From: Planctomycetota bacterium
Lineage (GTDB): Bacteria > Planctomycetota > UBA1135 > UBA2386
Direction of reading: 5' to 3'
DNA length: 64,000 nucleotides
Assembly (NCBI GenBank): GCA_020638655.1
Contig: JACKIC010000007.1
Span: 405,647 to 469,646, forward strand
Shown here in pieces: positions 17,890 to 26,622 of the stretch. The translations under genes were made by a program, and so were the position numbers. Every line of letters starts with the position of its first letter. Within the stretch, counting starts at the first letter, position 1. A model generated the notes under the pieces. The model was not told where the DNA came from. It made no database searches and saw nothing but the letters and a program-made list of their open reading frames with translations.

Positions 17890-19542
17890 ATGATCCGTCC
17901 CCGCCACCTCGTCCTTCTGCTCGCCGCCTGCCCGGCGCTGCTAGCCCAGGTCTCCCCCGAACAATTCGCCGCGATCCGCAAGGAAGGCCTCGCCAACAGC
18001 AAGGTGATGGCGCACCTGGATCACCTCGTCAACCGCATCGGCCCGCGCCTGACCGGGTCCGACAACCTCACGGTCGCGGGCGAGTGGGCGCGCGACGAGT
18101 TCAAGAGCATGGGCATCGAGAACGCGCACCTCGAACAGTGGGGTGAATTCGCGGTCGGCTTCAACCGCGGGCCGTGGTTCGGGCGCATGACCAAGCCCGA
18201 GGCGATGGAACTCGTGTGCAACACCAACGCCTGGACCGCCGGCACGCGCATGCCGTCGAAGGGTCTGCTGTTGCCGGCGCCCAAGGACGCGGAAGGTCTC
18301 GCGGCGATGCGCGGCAAGCTGCGCGGCGTCTGGTTGCTCAATCCGGCCGGCTCGATGTTGGGGGACCTGACCGCCGCGCTCGAAGAGGAGGGTGGCTTCG
18401 GTTTCGTCACCGGGCGCGTCGGGCGCCCAGGGCGCGACGGCAGCGTCAACGACCTGCTGCTCACCGGCGGTCGCCCCCTGGTCGACTGGGACAAGTTGCC
18501 GACGATGCCGGTGGTGCAGATCCGCGCGGATCAGTACCAGACCATCCAAAAGCACCTCGACGACGGCCAGGAGGTCGAGGTCGAGTTCGACATCCGCAAC
18601 CACTTCCGCAAGGGCCCGATCCCGCTCTACAACGTGATCGCGGACATCCCGGGCACCGAACACCCCGAGCAGTTCGTGGTCGTCGGCGGCCACCTCGACA
18701 GCTGGGACGGCGCCACCGGCACCACCGACAACGGCACCGGCACGTCGACGACGCTCGAGGCCGCGCGCATCCTGATGGCGATCGGTGCCAAGCCCAAGCG
18801 CACGATCCGCTTCATGCTGTGGAGCGGCGAGGAGCAGGGCCTGCTCGGCTCGCGCGCGTGGGTGCAGGCGCACAAGGACGAGATGGAGAACTACAGCGCG
18901 TGCCTGGTGCACGACGGCGGCACCAACTACCTGTCGGGCATCGCCGGCATGGTGGAGATGCGCCCGCAGCTGCAGACGGTGTTCGAGCCGATCCTCGGGC
19001 TGTCCTCGGAGATGCCGTTCCGGATCCGCGACATCGAGGCGTTCACGCCGATCGGCAGCGACCACGAGTCGTTCACGGCCGCGGGCGTGCCGGGCTTCTT
19101 CTGGGATCAGGCCGGGCGCGCCAACTATACGCACACGCACCACACCCAGTACGACACCTACGACGCGGCGATCCCCGAGTACCAGAAGCACTCGTCGGTG
19201 GTCATCGCGGTCGGCGCGCTGGGCATCGCCAACCTGCCCGAGATGCTGACCCGCGAGAACATGAAGGTGCAGCGCGGCTTCGGCGGCGGTCGGCGCGGCG
19301 GTGGCCGGCAGCTCGGCGTGATGCTCGGCGACGACGGCGTCACGATCGGCGAGGTGACCGAAGGCAGCGTCGCGGCCAAGGCGGGCCTCAAGGCCGGCGA
19401 CAAGATCCTCAAGATCGGGGACACCGCGATCGCGAGCCAGGGTGACCTGCGGCGCGCGCTGGGCGGCGGAGACGCCAAGAAGTCGCTGACCTACGAGCGC
19501 GCGGGCGAGAAGAAGACCGTCGAGGTGACCTTCACGCGCTGA
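17890..19542 (+). CDS. Secreted M28 metallopeptidase with C-terminal PDZ domain
   Basis: A 550-residue protein with a signal peptide (VLLLAACPALLAQ). M28 metal and catalytic residues are present: GGHLDSWDGATGTTDNGTG (His and bridging Asp), WSGEEQGLLGSRAW (Glu pair), CLVHDGGTNY (Asp) and THTHHTQYDTYD (His). After a Gly/Arg-rich linker (GFGGGRRGGGRQ), the last 90 residues form a PDZ domain: LGVMLGDDGVTIGEVTEGSV and AGDKILKIGDTAIASQGDLR. The PDZ could bind peptide C termini or anchor substrates. Its start is 133 bp from the divergent sigma gene. Confidence 0.92.
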   Translation: MIRPRHLVLLLAACPALLAQVSPEQFAAIRKEGLANSKVMAHLDHLVNRIGPRLTGSDNLTVAGEWARDEFKSMGIENAHLEQWGEFAVGFNRGPWFGRMTKPEAMELVCNTNAWTAGTRMPSKGLLLPAPKDAEGLAAMRGKLRGVWLLNPAGSMLGDLTAALEEEGGFGFVTGRVGRPGRDGSVNDLLLTGGRPLVDWDKLPTMPVVQIRADQYQTIQKHLDDGQEVEVEFDIRNHFRKGPIPLYNVIADIPGTEHPEQFVVVGGHLDSWDGATGTTDNGTGTSTTLEAARILMAIGAKPKRTIRFMLWSGEEQGLLGSRAWVQAHKDEMENYSACLVHDGGTNYLSGIAGMVEMRPQLQTVFEPILGLSSEMPFRIRDIEAFTPIGSDHESFTAAGVPGFFWDQAGRANYTHTHHTQYDTYDAAIPEYQKHSSVVIAVGALGIANLPEMLTRENMKVQRGFGGGRRGGGRQLGVMLGDDGVTIGEVTEGSVAAKAGLKAGDKILKIGDTAIASQGDLRRALGGGDAKKSLTYERAGEKKTVEVTFTR

Positions 19543-19563
19543 GGCGCGGGGCGCGCGCGCGGG

Positions 19564-20670
19564 TCAGTCGATCCAGCGCAGCGCGTAGACCGGCGGCAGG
19601 TTCGCGGACAGCTCCTGCCAGCGGTCGCCGCCGTCGCGGCTGGTCCAGACGCGCCCGCTCGTCGAGCCCATCGCCAGCGTGCGGCCGTCGGCCGCGACCT
19701 CGAGTCCGTGCCGATACACGAGGTCGTAGGCGTGGCGCTGCGGCAGGCCGCGCTGCAGCACTTCGAACGTGCGTCCGCCGTCGTGCGTGCGCAGCACCAC
19801 GACCTTGCCGCCGACGGGCATGCGGCACTCGTCCTTGACGGCCGGGACGAACCACGCGGTCTTCGGATCGCGCGGGTGCGCGGCGCAGGCGAAACCGAAG
19901 CGGCTCGGCGCCTTGGCCCTGATCTCGCGCCACGGCTTGCCGGGACGCTGGGTGCGGAAGATGCCGTTGTGGTGCTGACACCAGATCCGGTCGGGGTCGG
20001 CCGGACACATCGCGAGCCGGTGCGGGTCCTGCACGTCGGGGTCGAACTGCAGCTTCTTGGGCATGTAGGCGGCGCGCATGCCGTCTGCGACGTTGCGCCA
20101 GCGCCGGCCGCCGTCGGTGGTGCGCCAGACGCCGCCGCTCGACACCCCGACCGTGACGCGCGCGGGGTCGCGCGGGTCGACGCAGATGCTGTGGATGCCG
20201 GGCATGTCGAAGCCGCCGCCGTTCCACTTCTTGCGCGCCTTGACGTTCCACAGGCCGTCGACGAGCTGCCACGAACGCCCCGCGTCCGCGGAGTGGAACA
20301 GGCCGCCCGGGATCGTGCCGCACCACAGCGACTCCGGCGCGCGCGGGTCGATCTCGAGCGACCAGATCAAGCGCAGCGACGGGCCGGCTTCCTTCTGCTT
20401 CTTGCCGCGCGCCTTGCGGGGCGCCGCGTTGGGCAGCTGCGGGTAGACCGGCGCCGCGACCTCGCGCCAGCGCCTGCCGTCCTGGCGGTGCAGCTTGGTG
20501 CCGAAGTGGCCGTGGTCGAGCGCCGCGTAGCGCGCGCCGTCGCGCGGGTCGGCGAGCACCATCGACACCGGCACGCCGGGGAAGTCGGGGCCCGAGAGCG
20601 ACACGCCGCGGGCCGTCACGTTGGCGGTGAACAGACCCTTGCGGGTCGCGATCAACAGCTTGTTTGTCAT
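19564..20670 (-). CDS. BNR/sialidase-like beta-propeller protein
   Basis: A 368-residue protein with no signal peptide. It has repeated Asp-box-like units: HSADAGRSWQLVDG, WRTTDGGRRWRNVADG, LRTHDGGRTFEVL and WTSRDGGDRWQELS, each with the S/T-x-D-x-G-x-x-W type turn, which together suggest a propeller of six or seven blades. It lacks clear sialidase Arg-triad context, so a binding or unknown enzymatic role is likelier than true sialidase. It lies 10 bp after a MoaD/ThiS-like gene and the two look like one operon. Confidence 0.82.
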   Translation of the reverse strand: MTNKLLIATRKGLFTANVTARGVSLSGPDFPGVPVSMVLADPRDGARYAALDHGHFGTKLHRQDGRRWREVAAPVYPQLPNAAPRKARGKKQKEAGPSLRLIWSLEIDPRAPESLWCGTIPGGLFHSADAGRSWQLVDGLWNVKARKKWNGGGFDMPGIHSICVDPRDPARVTVGVSSGGVWRTTDGGRRWRNVADGMRAAYMPKKLQFDPDVQDPHRLAMCPADPDRIWCQHHNGIFRTQRPGKPWREIRAKAPSRFGFACAAHPRDPKTAWFVPAVKDECRMPVGGKVVVLRTHDGGRTFEVLQRGLPQRHAYDLVYRHGLEVAADGRTLAMGSTSGRVWTSRDGGDRWQELSANLPPVYALRWID

Positions 20671-20680
20671 GTGCGTTCGA

Positions 20681-20950
20681 TCAGCCTCCCGAGAGCGCCT
20701 GCAGCACGTCGATCGCGGCGCCCGCGGCAACACGCGTCTGCAGGCGGGTGCGGTCGCGCACCACGACGCCGTCGACGAACACCGTGACGTGCTGGCGCAG
20801 CGCGCCCGTGTCGTCGAGCAGATAGCCACGCACCTCGGGGTAGATCACGAACGCGGCCTCGAGCGCGGCCCGCACGGTCGCGCCGTCGACCGTCACCGGC
20901 GGGCACGAAACGTGGCGTTGCAGCACCTGCGGGAACGTGACGCGCGGCAT
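20681..20950 (-). CDS. MoaD/ThiS family beta-grasp protein
   Basis: An 89-residue protein of ubiquitin-like length. DGATVRAALEAAFVIYPEVR is the helix region, YLLDDTGALRQHVTVFVDGV gives the central strands, and the chain ends VLQALSGG, the diglycine used for thiocarboxylation or adenylation in MoaD and ThiS. It could be a sulphur carrier for molybdopterin, thiamine or cysteine synthesis, or a protein modifier. No E1-like enzyme or molybdopterin gene is in the window. It is the first gene of a pair with the BNR protein. ATG 20950 starts at the family-like part. Confidence 0.8.
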   Translation of the reverse strand: MPRVTFPQVLQRHVSCPPVTVDGATVRAALEAAFVIYPEVRGYLLDDTGALRQHVTVFVDGVVVRDRTRLQTRVAAGAAIDVLQALSGG

Positions 20951-20999
20951 GGCGCGCAGTGTCGCCGGCGCGCGCGGCGGGCTCAAGCCCGCCGCGGCG

Positions 21000-21812
21000 T
21001 CAGCTGAACTCGCCGCGGATGTATTGCCGGGTCTCCTCGGCGCGCGGGTCCGCGAACAGCTCCGCGGTCGGCCGGTGCTCGACGAGGTAGCCGGTGCGCC
21101 CGCCCTGGGTGGTGTCGACGTACATGAAGCCCGTCATGTCGGCGACGCGCTGCGCCTGCTGCAGGTTGTGGGTGACGACGACGATCGTGTAGCGCTCCTT
21201 GAGCTCGGTCATCAGCTCCTCGATGCGGCGCGTCGCGATCGGGTCGAGCGCCGAGCACGGCTCGTCCATGAGCAGCACTTCGGGTTCGGTGGCGATCGCG
21301 CGCGCGATGCACAGGCGCTGCTGCTGGCCGCCGGAGAGGGCCAGGCCGCTGCTGTGCAGCTTGTCCTTGACCTCGTCCCAGAGCGCTGCGCGGCGCAGCG
21401 CGTGCTCGACGCGCTCCTCGTAGTCGCCGCGGAAGCGGTTGAGGCGCAGGCCGAACGCGACGTTCTTGAACACCGTGGTCGCGAACGGGTTCGGCTGCTG
21501 GAACACCATGCCGATGTAGCGCCGCACGGCCACCGGATCGATCGTCGGGTGGTAGATGTCGCGGCTCTGGAAGTGCACGCTGCCGTCGAAGCGGAAGCCG
21601 TCGACGAGGTCGTTCATCCGGTTCAGGCAGCGCAGCGCCGTGCTCTTGCCGCAACCCGACGGGCCGATGAACGCCGTGACGGTGCCGCGCGTGACCGGGA
21701 CATGGGTGTCGCGCACGGCGAAGAACTTGCCGTACCAGAGCTTGTCGAGCTTGAGGTCGATGACCAGGTCTTCGGCGACGGCCGCTGCGGAGGTTGGTTC
21801 GGTCGCGGTCAT
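21000..21812 (-). CDS. pstB: Phosphate ABC transporter, ATP-binding protein
   Basis: A 270-residue ATPase that powers high-affinity phosphate import. Walker A (GPSGCGKST), Q-loop (MVFQQPNPFATTV), signature (LSGGQQQR), Walker B (VLLMDEP) and the H-loop (VTHNLQQAQRVAD) are intact. FQQPNPF and SALDPIATRRIEELM are typical of PstB. It is the last gene of pstSCAB, 15 bp after pstA. No phoU follows; the next gene is the MoaD-like one. Confidence 0.97.
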   Translation of the reverse strand: MTATEPTSAAAVAEDLVIDLKLDKLWYGKFFAVRDTHVPVTRGTVTAFIGPSGCGKSTALRCLNRMNDLVDGFRFDGSVHFQSRDIYHPTIDPVAVRRYIGMVFQQPNPFATTVFKNVAFGLRLNRFRGDYEERVEHALRRAALWDEVKDKLHSSGLALSGGQQQRLCIARAIATEPEVLLMDEPCSALDPIATRRIEELMTELKERYTIVVVTHNLQQAQRVADMTGFMYVDTTQGGRTGYLVEHRPTAELFADPRAEETRQYIRGEFS

Positions 21813-21827
21813 GAAAGGGGTCCGGGG

Positions 21828-22760
21828 TCAGTGGCGGGAATGATCGCTGCGCGCGGCGAGCACCTGGCCGGCGATGTTGAACAGCAGCACGAGCAGCACG
21901 AGCACGAGCGCGGCGGTCCACGCCATCTCGATCTGGTGCTCGTAGGGGGAGCCGGAGAACTGGTAGATCAACACCGCCAGCGACGCGGTGTCCTCGAGCC
22001 GGTCCAGGCGCAGCCAGTAGTTGCTGAACTGGGCCGTGAACAGCAGCGGCGCGGTCTCGCCGGCGGCGCGCGCGATCGCGAGCATCACGCCGGTGAGCAC
22101 CGACGGCATCGCGGTCGGCAGCGTGACGCGCATCACGACCTGCGCGCTGGTGGCGCCCATACCGACCGCCGCGTCCTTCATCTTCTGCGGCACCGCGCGG
22201 ATGGCCTGTTCGGCGGTCAGCACGACGATCGGCACCATCAGCACCGCCAACGCCACGCCGCCGGCGAGCGCCGAGAAGTGCCCGGTGGCGAGCACCACCA
22301 TCGCGTAGGCGAAGATGCCGGCGAGGATCGACGGCATGCCGGTCAGCACCTTGGCCGCGAAGCGGATCACCGCCGCCAGCCGCGTGCCGTCGCCGTACTC
22401 CGCGAGGAAGATCGCCGCGAGGATGCCCGTGGGCACCGCGAGCACGCTGGCGATGCCGACCATGTAGACCGTGCCGAGAATCGCGTTGCCGAAGCCGCCG
22501 CCGGTCGTGTCCAGGCCGCTGGGGGGCAGGCTCCACAGCATGTCGAGCCGGAAGTTGGTGGCGCCGCGTTCGATGAGCAGCCACAGCACCGCGAACAGCG
22601 GCAGTGCCGCGACCAGGCTCAGCAGCGCGCACAGCGCGGTCAGCAGGCGGTCGAACAGCGTGCGCACCGCGCGCAGGTCGTGCTCGAGCTTGGGGCGCTC
22701 GACGGGCACGTCGCGCTCCGGCGACGGCTGCGGCCCGGTCTGGACGCGGATGTCGGTCAC
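21828..22760 (-). CDS. pstA: Phosphate ABC transporter, permease PstA
   Basis: A 310-residue inner-membrane protein with about six helices, for example ALCALLSLVAALPLFAVLWL and ALVLVLLVLLFNIAGQVLAA. The coupling loop MKDAAVGMGATSAQVVMRVT is the EAA-like motif that contacts PstB. The start is GTG 22760, whose second and third bases form the pstC stop (GTGA), so the two are translationally coupled. Confidence 0.95.
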   Translation of the reverse strand: MTDIRVQTGPQPSPERDVPVERPKLEHDLRAVRTLFDRLLTALCALLSLVAALPLFAVLWLLIERGATNFRLDMLWSLPPSGLDTTGGGFGNAILGTVYMVGIASVLAVPTGILAAIFLAEYGDGTRLAAVIRFAAKVLTGMPSILAGIFAYAMVVLATGHFSALAGGVALAVLMVPIVVLTAEQAIRAVPQKMKDAAVGMGATSAQVVMRVTLPTAMPSVLTGVMLAIARAAGETAPLLFTAQFSNYWLRLDRLEDTASLAVLIYQFSGSPYEHQIEMAWTAALVLVLLVLLFNIAGQVLAARSDHSRH

Positions 22761-23716
22761 GGGCGCGCTCCGGCCGCCTTCCGGCTGCTGCGCACCAGGA
22801 TCGCGGTGCCGAGCATGTTGACCACCAGGGTGATGGAGAGCAGCACGATCGCCGCGTACATGAGCACGCCGCGCTCGTGGTCCTGTGCCTCGGGGAAGGT
22901 GTTGGCGATCAGCGCCGCGAGCGTGTTGCCCGGGGCGAGCAGCGAGACGTTGAACTCGTTGCGGTTGCCGAGCAGCATCGCGAGCGCCATGGTCTCGCCG
23001 AGCGCGCGACCGAACGCGAGCACCAGCGCGCCGAAGACGCCCGTCGCCGCGGTCGGCAGGACCACGCCGAGGATGCACTCCCAGCGCGTCGCGCCGAGCC
23101 CGAACGCGGCCTCGCGCAGCTTTCTCGGCACGGTCGCGATCGCGTCGCGCGACACCGCCGTCATCGTCGGCAGCACCATGATCGCGAGCACCAGCGACGA
23201 GGCCAGCATGTTGGGGCCCGGTGAACGCTCGTCGAACAGCGGTACGAAGCCGAGGTGCTCGTGCAGGAACGCCGTGAACGGTCGGATCGCCGGGATCACG
23301 AAGAAGATGCCCCAAAGGCCGTAGACGACGCTCGGGATCGCCGCGAGCAGGTCGACCACGTTCTTGAGCAGCAGCTCGAGCCGGCGCGGCAGGAAGCGCT
23401 GGCTGATGAACACGGCGACGGCGAGGCCCAGCGTGCCGCCGATCAGCAGCGCCAGCAGCGAGCTGTAGAGCGTGCCCCAGATGTGCGGCAGGATGCCGAA
23501 CTCGTCGCGGTTGGTGTCCCAGGTCGAGCTGGTGAGGAAGTCCACCCCGCGCTCGCGCACCGCCGGCGCGGCGACCGCGCCGATCTCGACGACGATCGCG
23601 GCCAGCAGCACGAGCACACCTACGGCGAGCGCCTGCGCGCCGCGGCGTAGACCGAGGTCCATCCAGCGCTCACCCGCGGTGGGTGGCTGGGCCAGGCTCG
23701 CCGAAGGCGTGCTCAT
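22757..23716 (-). CDS. pstC: Phosphate ABC transporter, permease PstC
   Basis: A 319-residue inner-membrane protein with about six helices (ALAVGVLVLLAAIVVEIGAV near the start, AIVLLSITLVVNMLGTAILV near the end). LLAAIPSVVYGLWGIFFVIP and REAAFGLGATRWECILGVVL are conserved in PstC, the latter being the PstB-contacting loop. It follows pstS by 37 bp and overlaps pstA by 4 bp. Confidence 0.95.
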   Translation of the reverse strand: MSTPSASLAQPPTAGERWMDLGLRRGAQALAVGVLVLLAAIVVEIGAVAAPAVRERGVDFLTSSTWDTNRDEFGILPHIWGTLYSSLLALLIGGTLGLAVAVFISQRFLPRRLELLLKNVVDLLAAIPSVVYGLWGIFFVIPAIRPFTAFLHEHLGFVPLFDERSPGPNMLASSLVLAIMVLPTMTAVSRDAIATVPRKLREAAFGLGATRWECILGVVLPTAATGVFGALVLAFGRALGETMALAMLLGNRNEFNVSLLAPGNTLAALIANTFPEAQDHERGVLMYAAIVLLSITLVVNMLGTAILVRSSRKAAGARP

Positions 23717-23753
23717 GGTCGGGTCCGGGCGAGGGGTCTTCGGGCGGACGCGA

Positions 23754-24779
23754 TCACTTCGCCTGCAGCTGGTCGAGCGCGGCGATCACCTTGCTCGTCA
23801 CCGCCTCGGGCAGTGGCACGTAGCCGAGCTTCTCGCTCATGCCCTGGCCCGTCGTGAGGCACCAGCGCATCGCGTCCTTGAAGGCGTCGAGCTTGGCCTT
23901 GGGGTACGACTTGTAGGCCAGGATCCAGGTGTAGGTGACGATCGGGTACGACTGCTCGCCGTCCGGATCGGGCAGGAACGTGCGCATGTTGGCGGGCAGG
24001 GTCGCGCCGGCGAGCGCCGCCTGGAAGTTGGCGATCGAGGGCGCGACGAACTTGCCGGCCTTGTTCTGCAGCGAGGCCATCGGCATGCCGGCGGTCTTCG
24101 CGAAGCTGAGCTCGACGTAGCCGATCGCGCCCGGGGTCTGCTTGACGAGCGCCGCGACGCCGTCGTTCTTCTTGCCGCCGGTACCGACCGGCCAGTTCAG
24201 CGACTCACCGGCGCCGGGGCCGCTCTGCCACTTCTGGCTGGCGGCGGCGAGGTGGTTGCTGAAGCAGAAGGTCGTGCCCGAGCCGTCGGCGCGGTAGACG
24301 GGCTGGATCGCGACGTCCGGCAGCGCGACGCCGGCGTTGTCCGCCTTGATGCGGTCGTCGTTCCACTTGGTGATCTCGCCGAGATAGATGCCGGCGAGCG
24401 AGTCGCGCGACAGCTTGAGGTCGCGGACGTTGTCGAGGTTGTAGATCAGCACCACGCCGCCGGCGGTCATCGGCAGCAGCTGGATGCCGCGGTCGACCTT
24501 GGCGATCTCCTCGTCCTTCATCGCCGAGTCGCTGGCGCCGAAGTCGACGATGCCCTCGATCACGTCCTTCTTGCCGCCGCTCGAGCCCTTGGACGTGTAG
24601 TTGACGCGGTTCGGGTGGCTCTTGCCGTACTCGGCGAACCAGGTCTGGTAGAGCGGTGCCGGGAAGCTGGCGCCGGAGCCCGACAGGGTCACCGCCTCGG
24701 CGGCGGAGCTGTCGGAGCAGGCACCAAGGGTCAGAGCGGCGGCCGCCGAGGCGGAGAGGAGGAGGTTGCGCGGGAGCAT
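23754..24779 (-). CDS. pstS: Phosphate-binding lipoprotein of the Pst transporter
   Basis: A 341-residue substrate-binding lipoprotein. The lipobox LTLGACS lies at about residue 20. The phosphate-contact motifs are SGSGASFPAPLYQTWF at the N terminus, SKGSSGGKKDVIEG and GASDSAM, and YRADGSGTTFCFSNHL. It delivers phosphate to PstCA. The start at ATG 24779 puts the signal peptide first; the frame stays open upstream but is not protein-like. It is the first gene of pstSCAB; PhoR/PhoB/PhoU genes are not in the window. Confidence 0.95.
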   Translation of the reverse strand: MLPRNLLLSASAAAALTLGACSDSSAAEAVTLSGSGASFPAPLYQTWFAEYGKSHPNRVNYTSKGSSGGKKDVIEGIVDFGASDSAMKDEEIAKVDRGIQLLPMTAGGVVLIYNLDNVRDLKLSRDSLAGIYLGEITKWNDDRIKADNAGVALPDVAIQPVYRADGSGTTFCFSNHLAAASQKWQSGPGAGESLNWPVGTGGKKNDGVAALVKQTPGAIGYVELSFAKTAGMPMASLQNKAGKFVAPSIANFQAALAGATLPANMRTFLPDPDGEQSYPIVTYTWILAYKSYPKAKLDAFKDAMRWCLTTGQGMSEKLGYVPLPEAVTSKVIAALDQLQAK

Positions 24780-24846
24780 GTCGATGGTTCGGGTAGGTGA
24801 TTCGGAGGGCGCATCGTGCCGGCCCGATGCCACCGCGGAATGGGGT

Positions 24847-24870
24847 CCGAGAAACCTGACCGTTTCTTGG
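24847..24870 (+). promoter_or_regulatory. Hairpin upstream of pstS
   Basis: CCGAGAAAC and GTTTCTTGG form a 9-bp stem with one G-T pair around a CTGACC loop, 68 bp before the pstS start. It is A/T-richer than its surroundings, which makes it stand out. It could be an operator or a 5' leader structure. I could not match it to a Pho-box consensus with confidence. Confidence 0.3.
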
Positions 24871-24960
24871 CCGGACCTTGATGTGCTGCAGGGGGGGTGC
24901 GCGCCTGTCTCGTCCCAACTGCCCACCTTGACGCATCTTGTCGACGCGTGCATCGTTGCG

Positions 24961-24995
24961 GGGCGCAGCGCCCGATCACCCGCTGCCGCAGCGGG
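24961..24995 (+). other. Two tandem GC-rich hairpins in the leader of the DNRLRE gene
   Basis: GGGCG/CGCCC with a 3-nt loop (24961-24973) is followed by CCCGCTG/CAGCGGG with a CCG loop (24979-24995). They end 25 bp before the DNRLRE-protein ATG and 182 bp before pstS on the other strand. They could be a leader structure or terminator. Neither is followed by a T-run. Confidence 0.35.
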
Positions 24996-25019
24996 CGCCC
25001 TGCGTCCCGTCTTCACATC

Positions 25020-26093
25020 ATGAACTCGCGCATCCTGTCCGTCTTGGCCGTTCTCTCCCCTTGCGTGGTGGCCATGGCCCAGACCGCCACCGTGCAGCTC
25101 GTGCCCAGCCAGGACAACACGCTGTACGAAGACGCGGCGGGCCTGATCAGCAACGGGCAGGGGCAATACCTCTTCGTCGGTCTCACCTCGACCGGCGTCA
25201 TCCGCCGTTCGCTGCTGGCATTCGACGTGGTCTCGGCCGTCCCGGCGCACTCGCGCATCGTCGATGTGCAGCTGGCGATGACCGTGCGTCAGAGCAACGC
25301 CGTGGGGCCGGACGGTGCGACGTTGCACCGCGTGACCACGGCCTGGGGCGAGGGCGCCTCGATGGGCACGGGCAACGAAGGCAGCGGCGGTGTCGCCGCG
25401 CCCGGCGACGCGACCTGGACCCACGCCGTGCTGCCGACGACCCCGTGGACGACCCTGGGGGGCGACTACGTCGCGGCGGTCAGCAGCAGCACCGCACTGC
25501 CGGTGGTGGGCGGCTTCTCGTTCGAGAAGACCGAGCGCATGCTGGCAGACGTGCAGGACTGGCTCGACGGTCAGCCCAACAACGGCTGGTTGATCCGCAC
25601 CGACGAGCTGGCGAACGGCACGGCCCGCCGGATCGACAGCCGCAACAACACCACCGCCACGGCGATGCTGCCGACGTTGACGGTGACCTACCTGCCGCCC
25701 GGCAACATCCAGTCGTTCGGCACCGGCTGCTCGACCAGCGGCAACATGAACCTGTTCCAGTCCGTGACCGGCCCGGTCGCGCAGGGCAACACGCCGGTGC
25801 TCACGGTGCAGAGCGGCGTGCCGCTCGGCTTGTTCGTGACCCTGCTCTCGTTCGACGTGCGCCCCGAGCCGCTCGAACCCGCGGCCGGCTGCTTCTGGTG
25901 GCTGCGCGACATTCCCTATCCCAACCTCGGCATCAAGGTGCAGGACAACCTGGGCAACTACGCCGAGCCGTTCTCGATTCCGCAGAACCCGGCGTTGTTC
26001 GGCATCCCGCTGGCGCTGCAGTCGGTGCTCGTCGACTGGGCGCACCCGCGGCAGTGGGCGTTGTCGAACGCCGACCTGATCTGCATCAACTGA
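25020..26093 (+). CDS. Secreted DNRLRE-domain protein with FGTGC C-terminal module
   Basis: A 357-residue protein with a signal peptide ending VVAMAQ. Residues 20-215 are a DNRLRE domain: PSQDNTLYEDAAGLISNGQG, RRSLLAFDVVSAVPAHSRIV, and the late WLIRTDELANGTARRIDSRN. A second module starts with SFGTGCSTSGN near residue 238, and has EPAAGCFWW and PQNPALFGIPLALQ near the end. This arrangement is common in secreted planctomycete proteins and is of unknown function; surface display or carbohydrate contact is possible. It diverges from pstS. Confidence 0.8.
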   Translation: MNSRILSVLAVLSPCVVAMAQTATVQLVPSQDNTLYEDAAGLISNGQGQYLFVGLTSTGVIRRSLLAFDVVSAVPAHSRIVDVQLAMTVRQSNAVGPDGATLHRVTTAWGEGASMGTGNEGSGGVAAPGDATWTHAVLPTTPWTTLGGDYVAAVSSSTALPVVGGFSFEKTERMLADVQDWLDGQPNNGWLIRTDELANGTARRIDSRNNTTATAMLPTLTVTYLPPGNIQSFGTGCSTSGNMNLFQSVTGPVAQGNTPVLTVQSGVPLGLFVTLLSFDVRPEPLEPAAGCFWWLRDIPYPNLGIKVQDNLGNYAEPFSIPQNPALFGIPLALQSVLVDWAHPRQWALSNADLICIN

Positions 26094-26099
26094 TCCGCG

Positions 26100-26540
26100 T
26101 CAGTCGATCGGGGACGACCAGCGGCCCTGCAGTTCGCGCAGCACCTGCAGCGCGCGCGGGGCTTCGCCGTCGGGCACGAACAGGTGGTCGTGCCTCGCGC
26201 CGGCGACGACGTTGCACGGCAGGCCGGCATCGGCCAGCGCTGCGGCGACGACCGCGGTGAGCCCGACCGCCTGCAGCTCCGACGCGACGCACAGGGTGAT
26301 CTGCGCGGCGCGGAACAGCACGGGCAGGCCGCGATCGAGCGCCTGCTGCAGGGGCACGATCAGCGACAGTCCCTCCGCCTCGCGCATCGTCGCGACGCTG
26401 TCGAGCGCATCGAGGTCGGTCGCCAGCGGCACCGAGACGAACGCGAACGTGCCGGGCAGGAGCCTCGGCTCGAGCGCGGCGACGAGCGCGCGCAGGTGGG
26501 GGGTGCTCAGGTAGCTGCCGCGTCGATCGCCAGGCGTCAT
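26100..26540 (-). CDS. ACT domain-containing protein (COG3602-like)
   Basis: A 146-residue cytosolic protein. The pattern LRALVAALEPRLLPGTFAFV, EAEGLSLIVPLQQAL, ITLCVASELQAVGLTAVVAA and ARHDHLFVPDGEAP matches COG3602, a small family with an ACT_7 domain that binds amino acids or similar ligands. Its function is not established. ATG 26540 is chosen because the sequence upstream in frame is not conserved. It diverges from the candidate retron RNA with 82 bp between. Confidence 0.85.
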   Translation of the reverse strand: MTPGDRRGSYLSTPHLRALVAALEPRLLPGTFAFVSVPLATDLDALDSVATMREAEGLSLIVPLQQALDRGLPVLFRAAQITLCVASELQAVGLTAVVAAALADAGLPCNVVAGARHDHLFVPDGEAPRALQVLRELQGRWSSPID

Positions 26541-26622
26541 CGCGCGCGATCGTAGTCCGGGTTCCCGCGGGTCGCGCGCACCGGGCGCTCGACAGCTGGG
26601 CCGGGTCGCGCTCTGATCGCGC

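Noticed and set aside
19564..20670. True sialidase activity for the BNR protein
   Set aside because: Asp-boxes are present, but the Arg triad and the nucleophile Tyr/Glu context are not recognisable, and there is no export signal.
20937..23324. A long plus-strand frame across pstB, pstA and pstC
   Set aside because: Antisense to an operon with intact transporter motifs; sequence is Arg/Ala/His-rich noise.
24780..25019. A Pho box in front of pstS
   Set aside because: No pair of CTGTCA-like repeats at the proper spacing was found; only a hairpin with a CTGACC loop.
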